Position numbers and translations under genes: made by a program. 64,000 nucleotides of DNA from Treponema sp. (lineage in GTDB: Bacteria > Spirochaetota > Spirochaetia > Treponematales > Breznakiellaceae): positions 1 through 64,000 of the forward strand of contig WQXU01000001.1 in assembly GCA_009781635.1 (NCBI GenBank), read 5' to 3'. This document shows, piece by piece, positions 33,702-43,029 of this stretch (its first letter is position 1; each line of letters opens with the position of its first letter). Below the pieces are notes generated by a model, which saw only the letters and a list, made by a program, of their open reading frames with translations, was not told the DNA's origin and searched no databases.

Positions 33702-36317
33702 ATGCCTTTTGACTTCAAAAAAATATTTATAGTAATATTTTTATTTTTATTGGCCATTACATTATATTCCCGCGAAATTACTATTCTTGTTCTTGATATA
33801 GACCTTGAGATGCCTCTTGAAGGAGCTGTTATACGCACAAGAGAGGGAAATGAATATACCTGTGATGAAGACGGAAAAGCACTTATTCAAATCCCTGGTG
33901 ACAGGCAGACTGTTATCCATGCGGTTTATCCTGGTTATGAAACAGGAATTCTTGCTATACCTTTTGCGGGAAATCATTTTACCTTACATCTTCGTCTTTC
34001 GGGGATTTTACAGGGAAGGGAGCTTATAGTCGAAGCCTCAAGGCCGGGTTCAAGCGATACAAGAACTGGCCGCAGCATTGCGGTAAGCGAGAGGGAAATA
34101 ACTCAGACTGCGGAGATTGGCATTATTGAAGATGTCATGAGTACAATAAAACTTCTTCCCGGCGTTAACTACTCCGGTTTTTTTAATGCGCAGCCAAGCA
34201 TTAGAGGCGGGCATCCAGGAGATATGAGCGCGTCTTTAGACGGCTATTATATAAATAACCCGTATTTCTGGGGCGGTGGTTTTTCAATTTTTGATCCCAG
34301 AATGGTGCAAAGCGCCCAGCTTTCCCACGGTGTCTTTTCAAGCCGTTACGGCCATACAATTTCCGGCATGCTGGAAGTAACAACCAAAGAGCCTTCCTAT
34401 TCTGAAACCATGTTTGAACTTGGATTAAATTCAAGCTCCGCAAATTTCAATCTCTCCCTGCCATTGTCAGGCAGGGGTGGCATTCTTTTTATGGGCCGCA
34501 TTACCTATTACGATCCTGTTATTGCAGCCGCAAAGCAGGCGGCAAGTGTAATTCCCCAGTTGTCTTCTGTAGAGTTTATCCGAAAAGCTCCTTTTATAAG
34601 AGCTGCAACCGTTACGGGAAATTACAGGTTAAAGGACAACCTCGAAGTTTCTTCTACATTATTCTGGGGAATGGACGGGGTTAGCGTTTATTTTTTAAAC
34701 TCCAGCCGTTCCGCCTCACTTGAAAGCGATACGAGCGCAGATTTTGAATTTGCAAATTATCAGGGGTTTTTAACATCATCCCTTGCCTGGAATCCAAGAT
34801 CCAATATGCTTTTAAAGTTTACCACAGGAACCGGATATGAAAACAGAGTTATTGACGGCAGAATGTTATTTGAAATACATAATAAAAAAATCTCAACTAA
34901 ATTTATAGAAGATTATGATTACTTAAAATCTTTATTACTTGAAAATATTTTTAAGGAAACATATGATTTATATGATGACACTCTTATAGATCAATCAGAA
35001 TTTGCATACAATGCGCAGGGAAGAATTGATTTTGATATAGAATTAAATGATTACTTTTTATTTTCCGCAGGGCTTCAGGAGATGTTTAACTACTATTATA
35101 CATCAGGCCATCAAAAAGTAACAAACGATGTCTGGTTTCAGAGTCTTAGCGAATCTGAACAATTTGGAATTATGTCATTATTACATCCAACACCAATCGA
35201 TGTTATCCGTCAAAGCCTAAGAGTTGCAGTTCCCATAAATTATTATCCTTATACAAAGAATTATCTTTTTACAACATCAGGATACGCTTTAACTGAATAT
35301 AATTCCTACGGCAGCCGCCTTAAAGCGGAACTTGGACTTCGCCTTGATCATTTCCACTTAACAGGAGACGGATTTTCCTTATCAAGCGATCCTGTATTAA
35401 ACCCGAGGCTTAATCTTGATTACAACATCTTAAAAAATTCAGGTTTTCTGCAGTCATTGGACATATCCGCAGGGACAGGGCTTTTTTCATCCGTTAACGA
35501 TGTTGTCTTTTCCGCGGAAGAAAGATACAAGCTTAATTTTATAAAACCAAACCGAAGCTGGACATCCATTATAGGAATGAGGTTTGAGTTTCCGGAATCA
35601 ATAAGCCTTAATATCGAAGGATATTATAAATATATTTTTGATCGCATGTATATTCCAATGACAGTCACCCTTGACGATCTGGATATAAGACCTCACTTTG
35701 ACGGGGAAGGGATCGTTTGGGGTATAGACATGATGCTGCATAAACTGCAATCCCGTTTCTGGGACGGCTGGATTTCCTATTCCTATAACTGGGCAAAATA
35801 CCGCGATCCCCAGGGCATCAGATACGGAAGAGGCATTTCTGGCGGAAACAGGGGGGATTCATGGTATTTTCCGTCATTCCACAGATTCCATAATTTAAAT
35901 CTTATACTCAACTTAAAGCCTGTTCAAACCATCAATATATATTTCCGCTTCGGTATTGCTTCCGGTGTACTGCTGGCAAGACGGCTTGAAGATGGGCCTG
36001 TAAGTTACCCTGTATTAATCTTAGATGAAGAAAAAATTATTGAAAAATATGTCTGGACTTCTGTAATTGACGAGGCAAACCGCACTACCCCCTCATTTCC
36101 CTTTGACATAAAATTTTCAATTTTTGGAAGCAGCAGAAACGGAAAATCAAGATATGAAGTATATGCGGCTTTAGAGAATATCCTGGCTTTTGTTTATACC
36201 GCCCAGGGAAATACAAGTTTTAACCAGTACACAGGACAGGTCGACAGGGGCAGCAGCACTGCAACATATGACATACCAATGCCTATCCCCTCTTTTGGAT
36301 TTAAAATAAGTTATTAA
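33702..36317 (+). CDS. TonB-dependent outer-membrane receptor, paralogue 1
   Basis: A protein of 871 residues from ATG 33702 (an in-frame TTG precedes it). Signal peptide KKIFIVIFLFLLAITLYSR; a carboxypeptidase regulatory-like domain at about 24-105 (LEGAVIRTREGNEYTCDEDGKALIQIPG); a plug at about 110-235 (IEDVMSTIKLLPGV, AQPSIRGGHPGDMSASLDGYY, SRYGHTISGMLEV); and a beta-barrel ending in the aromatic GFKISY. RELIVEASRP may serve as TonB box. The substrate is unknown; glycans, peptides or metal chelates are possible. It is encoded with a close paralogue and its own ExbB-ExbD-ExbD-TonB motor. Confidence 0.93.
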   Translation: MPFDFKKIFIVIFLFLLAITLYSREITILVLDIDLEMPLEGAVIRTREGNEYTCDEDGKALIQIPGDRQTVIHAVYPGYETGILAIPFAGNHFTLHLRLSGILQGRELIVEASRPGSSDTRTGRSIAVSEREITQTAEIGIIEDVMSTIKLLPGVNYSGFFNAQPSIRGGHPGDMSASLDGYYINNPYFWGGGFSIFDPRMVQSAQLSHGVFSSRYGHTISGMLEVTTKEPSYSETMFELGLNSSSANFNLSLPLSGRGGILFMGRITYYDPVIAAAKQAASVIPQLSSVEFIRKAPFIRAATVTGNYRLKDNLEVSSTLFWGMDGVSVYFLNSSRSASLESDTSADFEFANYQGFLTSSLAWNPRSNMLLKFTTGTGYENRVIDGRMLFEIHNKKISTKFIEDYDYLKSLLLENIFKETYDLYDDTLIDQSEFAYNAQGRIDFDIELNDYFLFSAGLQEMFNYYYTSGHQKVTNDVWFQSLSESEQFGIMSLLHPTPIDVIRQSLRVAVPINYYPYTKNYLFTTSGYALTEYNSYGSRLKAELGLRLDHFHLTGDGFSLSSDPVLNPRLNLDYNILKNSGFLQSLDISAGTGLFSSVNDVVFSAEERYKLNFIKPNRSWTSIIGMRFEFPESISLNIEGYYKYIFDRMYIPMTVTLDDLDIRPHFDGEGIVWGIDMMLHKLQSRFWDGWISYSYNWAKYRDPQGIRYGRGISGGNRGDSWYFPSFHRFHNLNLILNLKPVQTINIYFRFGIASGVLLARRLEDGPVSYPVLILDEEKIIEKYVWTSVIDEANRTTPSFPFDIKFSIFGSSRNGKSRYEVYAALENILAFVYTAQGNTSFNQYTGQVDRGSSTATYDIPMPIPSFGFKISY

Positions 36318-36336
36318 AAAACAAGCAAGTGCAATT

Positions 36337-36372
36337 TTTCTCCTTTTATTTGTTGCATGTAATAAGGAGAAA
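36337..36372 (+). promoter_or_regulatory. Stem sequestering the ribosome-binding site of the second receptor gene
   Basis: TTTCTCCTT (36337-36345) pairs perfectly with AAGGAGAAA (36364-36372), which contains the AAGGAG ribosome-binding site of the next gene. The loop is 18 bases. The arm begins 20 bases after the stop of the first receptor gene, so ribosome passage, a small RNA, a protein or temperature could open it. Confidence 0.6.
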
Positions 36373-36379
36373 CATAATT

Positions 36380-39037
36380 TTGAAGCAGAAAATAAAAATA
36401 TTTATATTAGCAATTTTACTTCTAACATGTGCTTTTTCACTTTATGCAAGAGAAATAGAAATAACAGTTCTTGATTATGATTTATCGCTTCCTCTGGAAG
36501 GAGCTGTTATAAGAAGCTGGGATCAAAGAGAATATACATCCAATAAAGACGGAATAGTTCATTTGCAAGTCCCGGACAACAGGCAGGTTATTGTCCATGT
36601 AATGTATCCCGGCTATGAAAATTACAGGATTTTAATTCCGGTTACGCAAAACAGTTTTACTGCAAGCTTGCGTCTTTCCGGCATTATACTGGGCAGAGAG
36701 CTTGTAGTTGAAGCAGCAAGGCCCGGAACCAGCGAAACTCAGACAGGACGCAGCATAGCTCTTACAGGCCGTGAAATTACCCAGACTGCGGAAATTGGCG
36801 TCATTGAAGATGTAATGAGTTCTGTTAAGCTATTGCCTGGCGTTGGATATTCAGGATTATTCAATGCCCAGCCGAGTATAAGGGGAGGCGATCCTCAGGA
36901 TATACGCGCATCCCTTGACGGTTTTTATATTTTTCATCCATATCACTGGGGCGGAGGTTTCTCTATATTTTCACCGCGCATGGTAGAAAGCGCCCAGCTC
37001 TCGCACGGGATTTTTTCCAGCCGTTACGGCAATACCATTTCCGGCCTGCTTGAAGTAAGACCGAAAAAACCTTCTTCTGAAGAAACAGAATTCGAGTACG
37101 GCATAAGCACAAGCGCAGCCAGTTTTAATGTTTCTCTTCCCTTTACAGGAAGAGGCGGCGTATTATTAATGGGCAATGTTACATATTACGAGCCGTTTAT
37201 ATGGCTTGCAAAGCAGGTATCCAATAATATCGATAATGAAGATCTTGATTCTATAAATGGCATACGCGTTCCCCCATATATCAGAAGCTCAACAGTTACG
37301 GGAAATTACCGCTTTACAGAAAGACTGGAACTTTCTTTCACAGGTTTTCTTGGTATGGACGGCATTGGAGTAAGCTTTGAAAGCTCAAACCGTACAAGCG
37401 AGCTGGAAAGCGATTCTGATATGGACTTTGACTGGATTACATATCAAACTTTTTTAACAACATCCCTTGCATGGAATCCGCGCAATGAAATGCTGATTAA
37501 GTTTGCTATTGGAGCCGGTTTTCAGGATGCAATATTTGACATACGAATGACAGACAGAATTACAGAAAAATCATTTCACAAAACACCTGCCAATGACTGG
37601 TATTATGATGATCTAAGAGACGGCATCAGCAGCTTTAATGAAATATACAGTCTTGATACATATCTTTACGGATATGAAAACGCAAAATTGACAAACATTC
37701 AGGGAAGAATTGATTTTGACTATGAACTTGGAAAAGGTTTTCTCTTTGCTGCGGGAATCCAGGAATTATATTTAAGCGGTATATATAAAATGTATCAGGC
37801 TTTCTCCTCCCAGGATGTTCTTCTTGACAAGTTTGATATTAATACGCAGGAATCAATATTACAGAGCCTTGGCGTATATGACAATAATCCTGCTCTAAAA
37901 GATTTATTAATAAATAATATGAGAATAAGTTTTCCCGTTTCTCTCCCCGGAAATATGGAAAACCATATTTTTAATACTTCGGCTTACAGCCTTGTTGAAT
38001 ACGCTTCATTAAACAACAGATTTAACGCGGAACTGGGACTTCGTTTTGATCATTTTTATCTAACAGGAATGGACGGATTATCGCTTTCTGCAAAACCTGC
38101 GTTAAATCCAAGGCTAAACCTTGATTTTAATATTTTTAAAAACAGACGGATTATTCAATCGTTTAATATAACAGGGGGAACAGGCCTATTCTCCTCAATG
38201 AATGACATGATTGTAATAGCTGATAAAATGTTTAATTTGGAAGAGATTAAACCAAATCGAAGCTGGACTTCGGTATTGGGCGCCAAATTTGAGTTTTATG
38301 ACGGTTTTCTTTTTAATATCGAAGGGTATTACAAATATATATTTGATCGTACATATATCCCGGTTAATTATGGTCTTGAGAGCATGGAAATACTGCCTCA
38401 ATTTAACGGAGAAGGAAGAACATACGGTATCGACATTATGCTGCAAAAAAAGCAATCCCGTTTCTGGGACGGCTGGCTCTCTTATTCCTTTAATTGGACA
38501 AAACTGCGAGATCCAAATTCCGGAATGGACGATTTTGGCTACGCTGGAGAATTTATAGGTGATTCATGGTATTTTCCGACATATCACAGGTTTCACAATT
38601 TAAATCTTGTTTTAAATTATAAACCCAGGCAAAACATGAATTTGTATGTCCGTTTAGGCATGGCAAGCGGAATACTCTTAGAAAAGCTTACAGGAGAGGC
38701 TCCTTTAAGTTATCCTGTTTATGTTTATGACAGGGAAAACCCTGAGAATAATAAAGTTATTGAAAAGTTTTACTGGCCGTCTGAAAGAGATGAGAGTAAC
38801 CGCACTACCCCTTCTTTTCCAATGGATATAAAATTTTCCATTTTTAACGGTTCTCAGAACGGAAAAACAAGGTATGAAATATATGTTGCAATAGAAAATG
38901 TACTTGCTTTATTGTATACTTCACAGGGAAACAGAATTTTTAACCCGTACACAGGGCAGGTTGAATCCGGAAGTAACTCTGCAAGTTATGACATGCCTGT
39001 TCCAATGCCCTCTTTTGGTGTAAAATTCAGCTTCTAG
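36380..39037 (+). CDS. TonB-dependent outer-membrane receptor, paralogue 2
   Basis: A protein of 885 residues from the TTG at 36380, preferred because AAGGAG precedes it and the signal peptide (KQKIKIFILAILLLTCAFSLYAR) then begins properly; a GTG at 36329 would add 17 unneeded residues. It has the same layout as its neighbour: regulatory-like domain (LEGAVIRSWDQREYTSNKDG), plug (IEDVMSSVKLLPGVGYSGLF, AQPSIRGGDPQDIRASLDGFY) and barrel ending GVKFSF. The plug is strongly conserved between the two, while barrel loops differ, suggesting related but different ligands. Translation is probably controlled by the upstream stem. Confidence 0.92.
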   Translation: MKQKIKIFILAILLLTCAFSLYAREIEITVLDYDLSLPLEGAVIRSWDQREYTSNKDGIVHLQVPDNRQVIVHVMYPGYENYRILIPVTQNSFTASLRLSGIILGRELVVEAARPGTSETQTGRSIALTGREITQTAEIGVIEDVMSSVKLLPGVGYSGLFNAQPSIRGGDPQDIRASLDGFYIFHPYHWGGGFSIFSPRMVESAQLSHGIFSSRYGNTISGLLEVRPKKPSSEETEFEYGISTSAASFNVSLPFTGRGGVLLMGNVTYYEPFIWLAKQVSNNIDNEDLDSINGIRVPPYIRSSTVTGNYRFTERLELSFTGFLGMDGIGVSFESSNRTSELESDSDMDFDWITYQTFLTTSLAWNPRNEMLIKFAIGAGFQDAIFDIRMTDRITEKSFHKTPANDWYYDDLRDGISSFNEIYSLDTYLYGYENAKLTNIQGRIDFDYELGKGFLFAAGIQELYLSGIYKMYQAFSSQDVLLDKFDINTQESILQSLGVYDNNPALKDLLINNMRISFPVSLPGNMENHIFNTSAYSLVEYASLNNRFNAELGLRFDHFYLTGMDGLSLSAKPALNPRLNLDFNIFKNRRIIQSFNITGGTGLFSSMNDMIVIADKMFNLEEIKPNRSWTSVLGAKFEFYDGFLFNIEGYYKYIFDRTYIPVNYGLESMEILPQFNGEGRTYGIDIMLQKKQSRFWDGWLSYSFNWTKLRDPNSGMDDFGYAGEFIGDSWYFPTYHRFHNLNLVLNYKPRQNMNLYVRLGMASGILLEKLTGEAPLSYPVYVYDRENPENNKVIEKFYWPSERDESNRTTPSFPMDIKFSIFNGSQNGKTRYEIYVAIENVLALLYTSQGNRIFNPYTGQVESGSNSASYDMPVPMPSFGVKFSF

Positions 39038-39046
39038 GAGACAAAA

Positions 39047-39889
39047 TTGAAAAAATTAATTATTTTATTTATATTTATACCGATACTGCACGCAGGCTGT
39101 ACCGGTTTAGTTGAAAGAACAGGGCAAATGTTAGACGGCTCTTATTTCTCGGAAAAAACAATCAATATTTACAGAGCTCAAAAAAAAGACGGCTCTCCTA
39201 TAGACATTGAAATCCATATTGTAGAAAACAGGGACCTGGAAAAATCCTTCTTTATAACATTGGATAATTTTCCAATGTTTAAATTAAGATGCTATCTGCC
39301 GGATGCAAATAACAATTTTTCATTAGCATCGCTTGATTACCTTGCCGGAAATACACATGGATGGAATGAATATACATTGCAGTTAATGGGAGAGGGCAGT
39401 CTTTCACTTGCAGAGACAGCAGCCCTTGACGGCATAAAAAATATTGAGACCGTTCAGATAATAAACGGAAAAATACACCGTTACGACACAAGAATAACAG
39501 GCGCTGATGCTTTGACAGCTTTAAGAAACCGCCGCGATCGCATAACATCGCTTGCCCTGTGGATGAAATCAACTGATGCTCCAAAGGCTCAAAACATAAA
39601 AGATTTTGAAAATTACTGGAAGCCTGTATTCTTTCCCGAAATAACGGCCGCAAGAAAAAGGCCGCAATCATGGCGGCTGGAAACTGACAAATATGAAAGA
39701 GCCGAAAGTATCCGCTGGAATACAGGCTATACAGAGCGTGTTTTTTCTGAAGAATTATGGCAGGTTCGAAACTCGGGTACTTTATTAAGGGATTGGGAGG
39801 AAGCTCTCCCCTGGATATATCTTGAATACGAATGGGAGAGCATCATGGAACTGCTTTCTCAAAATATAATTTTAAATAAAGTGAGGTAA
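39047..39889 (+). CDS. Lipoprotein accompanying the TonB receptors
   Basis: A 280-residue predicted lipoprotein starting at TTG 39047, with AGGAG 7 bases upstream. The signal sequence KKLIILFIFIPILHAGC ends in a lipobox with Cys17. The mature part is mixed alpha/beta with a central motif on a conserved-looking DGIKNIETVQIINGKIHRYD and a Trp-rich C-terminus (YEWESIMELL). I do not recognise a family. Being wedged between two TonB receptors and their motor genes suggests a periplasmic or surface accessory protein for substrate capture. Confidence 0.75.
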   Translation: MKKLIILFIFIPILHAGCTGLVERTGQMLDGSYFSEKTINIYRAQKKDGSPIDIEIHIVENRDLEKSFFITLDNFPMFKLRCYLPDANNNFSLASLDYLAGNTHGWNEYTLQLMGEGSLSLAETAALDGIKNIETVQIINGKIHRYDTRITGADALTALRNRRDRITSLALWMKSTDAPKAQNIKDFENYWKPVFFPEITAARKRPQSWRLETDKYERAESIRWNTGYTERVFSEELWQVRNSGTLLRDWEEALPWIYLEYEWESIMELLSQNIILNKVR

Positions 39890-39892
39890 TAT

Positions 39893-40564
39893 ATGGAAAC
39901 TGCATCTTTTTCTGTGCTGGAGCTTTTTAAACTTGGGGGCGTTGTCATGTGGCCCCTGCTTTTATTTTCTATTGCGGTTGTTGCAATCTCAATAGAGCGC
40001 ACTATTTTCTTTATTTATCATAATTTAAAAATTGATGATTTATATTTAAATGTGTCAGAGCATATCAATAAAAATGATTATAACGGGGCCTGTGATTATC
40101 TTGAAAATTTTACAAAGAGGCGTATGGGCGCAAGGATTCTTCTCTCCCTTTTAAAGCAGGTAAAAAGCGGAAAAACTTTTTCCGAGCACCGCGCTGAAAA
40201 AGCTGTGGAGACCGAGGCCATGAACTGCATAAGCTCCCTTGAAAACGGTTTTAATTTTTTAACGGCTCTTGGCTCCCTGTCTCCCCTTACAGGCTTTCTT
40301 GGTACAGTAACAGGCATGATTGGCGCTTTCAGATCCATCGCGGAAGCTACGGAAGTTAACGCACAAATAGTTGCGAACGGTATTTACGAGGCGCTTATAA
40401 CAACAGTTTTTGGGCTTATAATTGCCATTATCGCAATGATTTCCCATTCTGTCTTCAACCATATAACGGACAAATTCGCTCTAAGAGTTGAAGGAGTATG
40501 CTCAAATTTAATATCGCAAATGGCAACAGAATCCAAAGAAGTGCAGAATACAGAAAATTCATGA
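39893..40564 (+). CDS. exbB: ExbB/TolQ/MotA-family proton channel protein
   Basis: A 223-residue inner-membrane protein with three membrane segments: GVVMWPLLLFSIAVVAISIERTIFF near the N-terminus, and two after residue 115 (LGSLSPLTGFLGTVTGMIGAFRSIA; IYEALITTVFGLIIAIIAMISHSVF). The TP.LGLLGTVxGM-like motif and the E..E/T positions match ExbB. With ExbD it uses the proton gradient to drive TonB. It begins 3 bases after the lipoprotein stop and overlaps the next gene by 4 nt. Confidence 0.93.
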   Translation: METASFSVLELFKLGGVVMWPLLLFSIAVVAISIERTIFFIYHNLKIDDLYLNVSEHINKNDYNGACDYLENFTKRRMGARILLSLLKQVKSGKTFSEHRAEKAVETEAMNCISSLENGFNFLTALGSLSPLTGFLGTVTGMIGAFRSIAEATEVNAQIVANGIYEALITTVFGLIIAIIAMISHSVFNHITDKFALRVEGVCSNLISQMATESKEVQNTENS

Positions 40565-40965
40565 AACTAAAACGGCGGAATAAACTAGGCTTTATTGAAT
40601 CTTGCGCTGCAAGCGATCTTGCCTTCCTTTTAATTATTTATTTTCTTGTAATCGCAGGCTTTAACATAAGCAAGGGTTTTATAATGAACCTTCCTGCAAA
40701 GGATTCTACAAGGCTAATCTTGCGTGATGATCTTCTGCGTTTTGAAATGGACGGCGGCGGACAAATTCTTTATTCGGATGAAATTATAAGTATTCCCCGG
40801 ACAAGAACAGTAATTCAAACTGCTCAAAGAGCCAACCCCAATATCGCGGTTATTATTACAATAGACAGCCAGGCAACCTGGCAGAATGTCGTATACTTTG
40901 TTGAACTTGCCCAGGATTTGCAGATAGATTCTTTTTCATTTTCCATGAAGAAGGAAAGTCAATGA
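40561..40965 (+). CDS. exbD: ExbD/TolR-family protein, first copy
   Basis: A protein of 134 residues from ATG 40561 (overlapping the exbB stop as ATGA); an upstream in-frame start at 40498 lies inside exbB and adds a non-conserved leader. The single membrane segment carries the key Asp in AASDLAFLLIIYFLVIAGF. The periplasmic part has the ExbD fold (FEMDGGGQILYSDEIISIPR, NPNIAVIITIDSQATWQNVVYFVELAQDL). Forms the proton path with ExbB. Its stop overlaps the second exbD by 4 nt. Confidence 0.9.
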   Translation: MKLKRRNKLGFIESCAASDLAFLLIIYFLVIAGFNISKGFIMNLPAKDSTRLILRDDLLRFEMDGGGQILYSDEIISIPRTRTVIQTAQRANPNIAVIITIDSQATWQNVVYFVELAQDLQIDSFSFSMKKESQ

Positions 40966-41363
40966 AGATTAGAAAAAAGCATAAATTTGTATCAGTGCCG
41001 CTGTTCTCTACTTCGGATATCGCGTTTTTACTTTTAATTTTTATTATGCTTGTTTCATTAATTAATTACAGGGTAGAAGTAAAAATTGAATATCCCGAAG
41101 CGCAGCGAGCCCTAAGAACAACTGCGGAAAAAAATCTGGAGCTCTGGATTAATTACGAAGGCGATATCTTCCTTGACGGCATTGCATCTGATTTTCTTGC
41201 GCTGGAAAATAAAATTGCTCATCTTTATGTTTCAGCGCCGGATACAAGGGTGCATATCATAGCTGACAAAAATACTCCCTATGAAAATATCAACAATGTA
41301 TTGGAAATACTGCAAATTCTTCAGTACCGCGTTGTAAGCTTTGTGGTAAAAACAAATGAATGA
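40962..41363 (+). CDS. exbD: ExbD/TolR-family protein, second copy
   Basis: A 133-residue ExbD with the membrane Asp in FSTSDIAFLLLIFIMLVSL and a periplasmic domain (LWINYEGDIFLDGIAS, DTRVHIIADKNTPYENINNVLEILQ). Tandem exbD genes are common in TonB systems of Bacteroidetes and spirochaetes, where the two copies probably assemble together. It overlaps the upstream exbD by 4 nt and tonB by 8 nt. Confidence 0.92.
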   Translation: MKIRKKHKFVSVPLFSTSDIAFLLLIFIMLVSLINYRVEVKIEYPEAQRALRTTAEKNLELWINYEGDIFLDGIASDFLALENKIAHLYVSAPDTRVHIIADKNTPYENINNVLEILQILQYRVVSFVVKTNE

Positions 41364-41946
41364 AAAAATAATCCGCCTTATAGTAATTATTATCACGGCT
41401 CTTTTGCACCTTGCAGTTATATTTTTTCTTGTATTTGAAACAAAAAAAAATGTACAGGAGCCGTCAGAACACGCAAGAGTTATGAAAGTAACAGACCTTG
41501 CAGAACTCCCTCCTCCTCCGCCGCCTGCAGAACCTGAGATTCCCCAGGTAGAGGAAATTGCCGAAACTATGATAGAAACTGACATAGCTCCTGTACAAAG
41601 TGTTGTCGCGGCGGGAACTCTTAGTGTCTACTCATTTGAAAATTATCTGCCAATGCACATGGTTTCTGTAAGACCTCAGTTTGACGAGAATGCCATTACT
41701 TCCGATCTTGTTTACCCGCCTATTGCGCTTCGCTCAGGGATAGAAGGAAGAGTTATTCTGGAATTGTTTGTAGATCGCGCCGGCATTGTTCAGAGAGTAA
41801 CAATACTGCGTGAAGAACCGGAAGGCAGGGGATTTGGAGAAGCGGCAGTGAGGGCATTTTCAGGAAGGAGGGGAACGCCTGCATACGCTAACGGAGAGGC
41901 TGTCTCCTGCAGGTACCGCTACCCTGTTACTTTCAGGATAAGATAA
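41356..41946 (+). CDS. tonB: TonB energy transducer
   Basis: A 196-residue protein: an N-terminal membrane anchor (RLIVIIITALLHLAVIFFLVF), a short proline-rich spacer (LPPPPPPAEPEIPQVEE at about 54-70) and a C-terminal TonB domain (about 110-196: VYPPIALRSGIEGRVILELFVDRAGIVQRVTILREEP, FRIR end). It transmits energy from ExbB/ExbD to the two outer-membrane receptors. The spacer is shorter than in E. coli TonB. It ends the array; its stop codon is 3 bases from the convergent queA stop. Confidence 0.93.
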   Translation: MNEKIIRLIVIIITALLHLAVIFFLVFETKKNVQEPSEHARVMKVTDLAELPPPPPPAEPEIPQVEEIAETMIETDIAPVQSVVAAGTLSVYSFENYLPMHMVSVRPQFDENAITSDLVYPPIALRSGIEGRVILELFVDRAGIVQRVTILREEPEGRGFGEAAVRAFSGRRGTPAYANGEAVSCRYRYPVTFRIR

Positions 41947-41949
41947 AAC

Positions 41950-43029
41950 TTAATATATCAGCATTGCATCGCCGTAACTGAAAAAACGGTATTCTTTGCA
42001 GATTGCTTCTTTATAGCTTTCCAGAATTAAATCTCTGCCTGCAAAGGCTGACACAAGCATTATTAAAGTCGATTCAGGCGTATGAAAATTTGTAAAAAGA
42101 GCGTTTACAGCTTTAAAATTGTATCCAGGGTATATAAAAATTGATGTTCTTTGCAAACCTCGCTTTAATCTAAAGCTCCCTGACTCTGCATCCTCCAGCG
42201 CAGCACTTTCAAGGGAACGAAGAGTAGTTGTTCCTACAGCAATAATTTTTCTTTTATTTTTTACTGCATCTTCAATGACAGATGCGTTTTCATCAGTAAT
42301 AATAAATTCTTCTTCATGCATTACATGATCTTCTATATTCCTGCTGCGCACAGGCTGGAACGTTCCAAGTCCGACATGCAGGGTTATAAATGCGCTTTGT
42401 ATCCCGCATTTTTTTAAATCTTCTAAGATTTCCTGCGTAAAATGAAGGCCGGCTGTAGGCGCCGCCGCAGAACCGCTGATGTTTGCATAAATTGTCTGAT
42501 ACCTTTGCGTATCCATTTGTTCATCAGCTCTTTTTATATACGGCGGCAGCGGAACATGACCGTATCTGTCCAGAAAATCATCATCTATGTTTTTATCAAA
42601 TTTAAGGGTGCAAAACCCGCCTTCTGTATCTGTTATCTGCGCCGAGGCTACTTCTTCACCCCTATTATCTGTAAAAATGTATATGCTTCCCTTTTTTCTG
42701 CGGCCGGAACGCTTTACAAGAGTTTTCCATTGTCCATTTTCAAGTTTCTCAAGCAGTAGAAATTCTGTACATGCTCCTGTTTCAATTGATTTGCATAAAA
42801 GGCGGGCCTTCCTTACCTTGGTATCATTAAAAACTAAAAGAGGCTTCTGTCCATCTTCTGTTAAAAAAATATCCCTGCAAAGAATTTGATGTAGCTGCAA
42901 AACAGATGTATGCTCTCTTTCTCCTGTTATGCGGTTTAACATAAAGAGGCGGCTATCTCCGCGCTGCAACGGCGGCTTTTGAGCTATAAGGCAGGAAGGA
43001 ATTTCAAAATTAAAATCACTTGTCTTCAT
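41950..43029 (-). CDS. queA: S-adenosylmethionine:tRNA ribosyltransferase-isomerase
   Basis: A 359-residue enzyme that transfers ribose from SAM to preQ1 in tRNA to make epoxyqueuosine. Typical start: MKTSDFNFEIPSCLIAQKPPLQRGDSRLFMLNR; further motifs are FNDTKVRKARL, GHVPLPPYIKR, TAGLHFTQEIL, LHVGLGTFQPVR and FIYPGYNFKAVNALFTNFHTPESTLIMLVSAFAG. Full length. It is the last gene of the yebC-ruvC-ruvA-ruvB-queA series, and its start overlaps the ruvB stop at position 43029. Confidence 0.96.
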   Translation of the reverse strand: MKTSDFNFEIPSCLIAQKPPLQRGDSRLFMLNRITGEREHTSVLQLHQILCRDIFLTEDGQKPLLVFNDTKVRKARLLCKSIETGACTEFLLLEKLENGQWKTLVKRSGRRKKGSIYIFTDNRGEEVASAQITDTEGGFCTLKFDKNIDDDFLDRYGHVPLPPYIKRADEQMDTQRYQTIYANISGSAAAPTAGLHFTQEILEDLKKCGIQSAFITLHVGLGTFQPVRSRNIEDHVMHEEEFIITDENASVIEDAVKNKRKIIAVGTTTLRSLESAALEDAESGSFRLKRGLQRTSIFIYPGYNFKAVNALFTNFHTPESTLIMLVSAFAGRDLILESYKEAICKEYRFFSYGDAMLIY

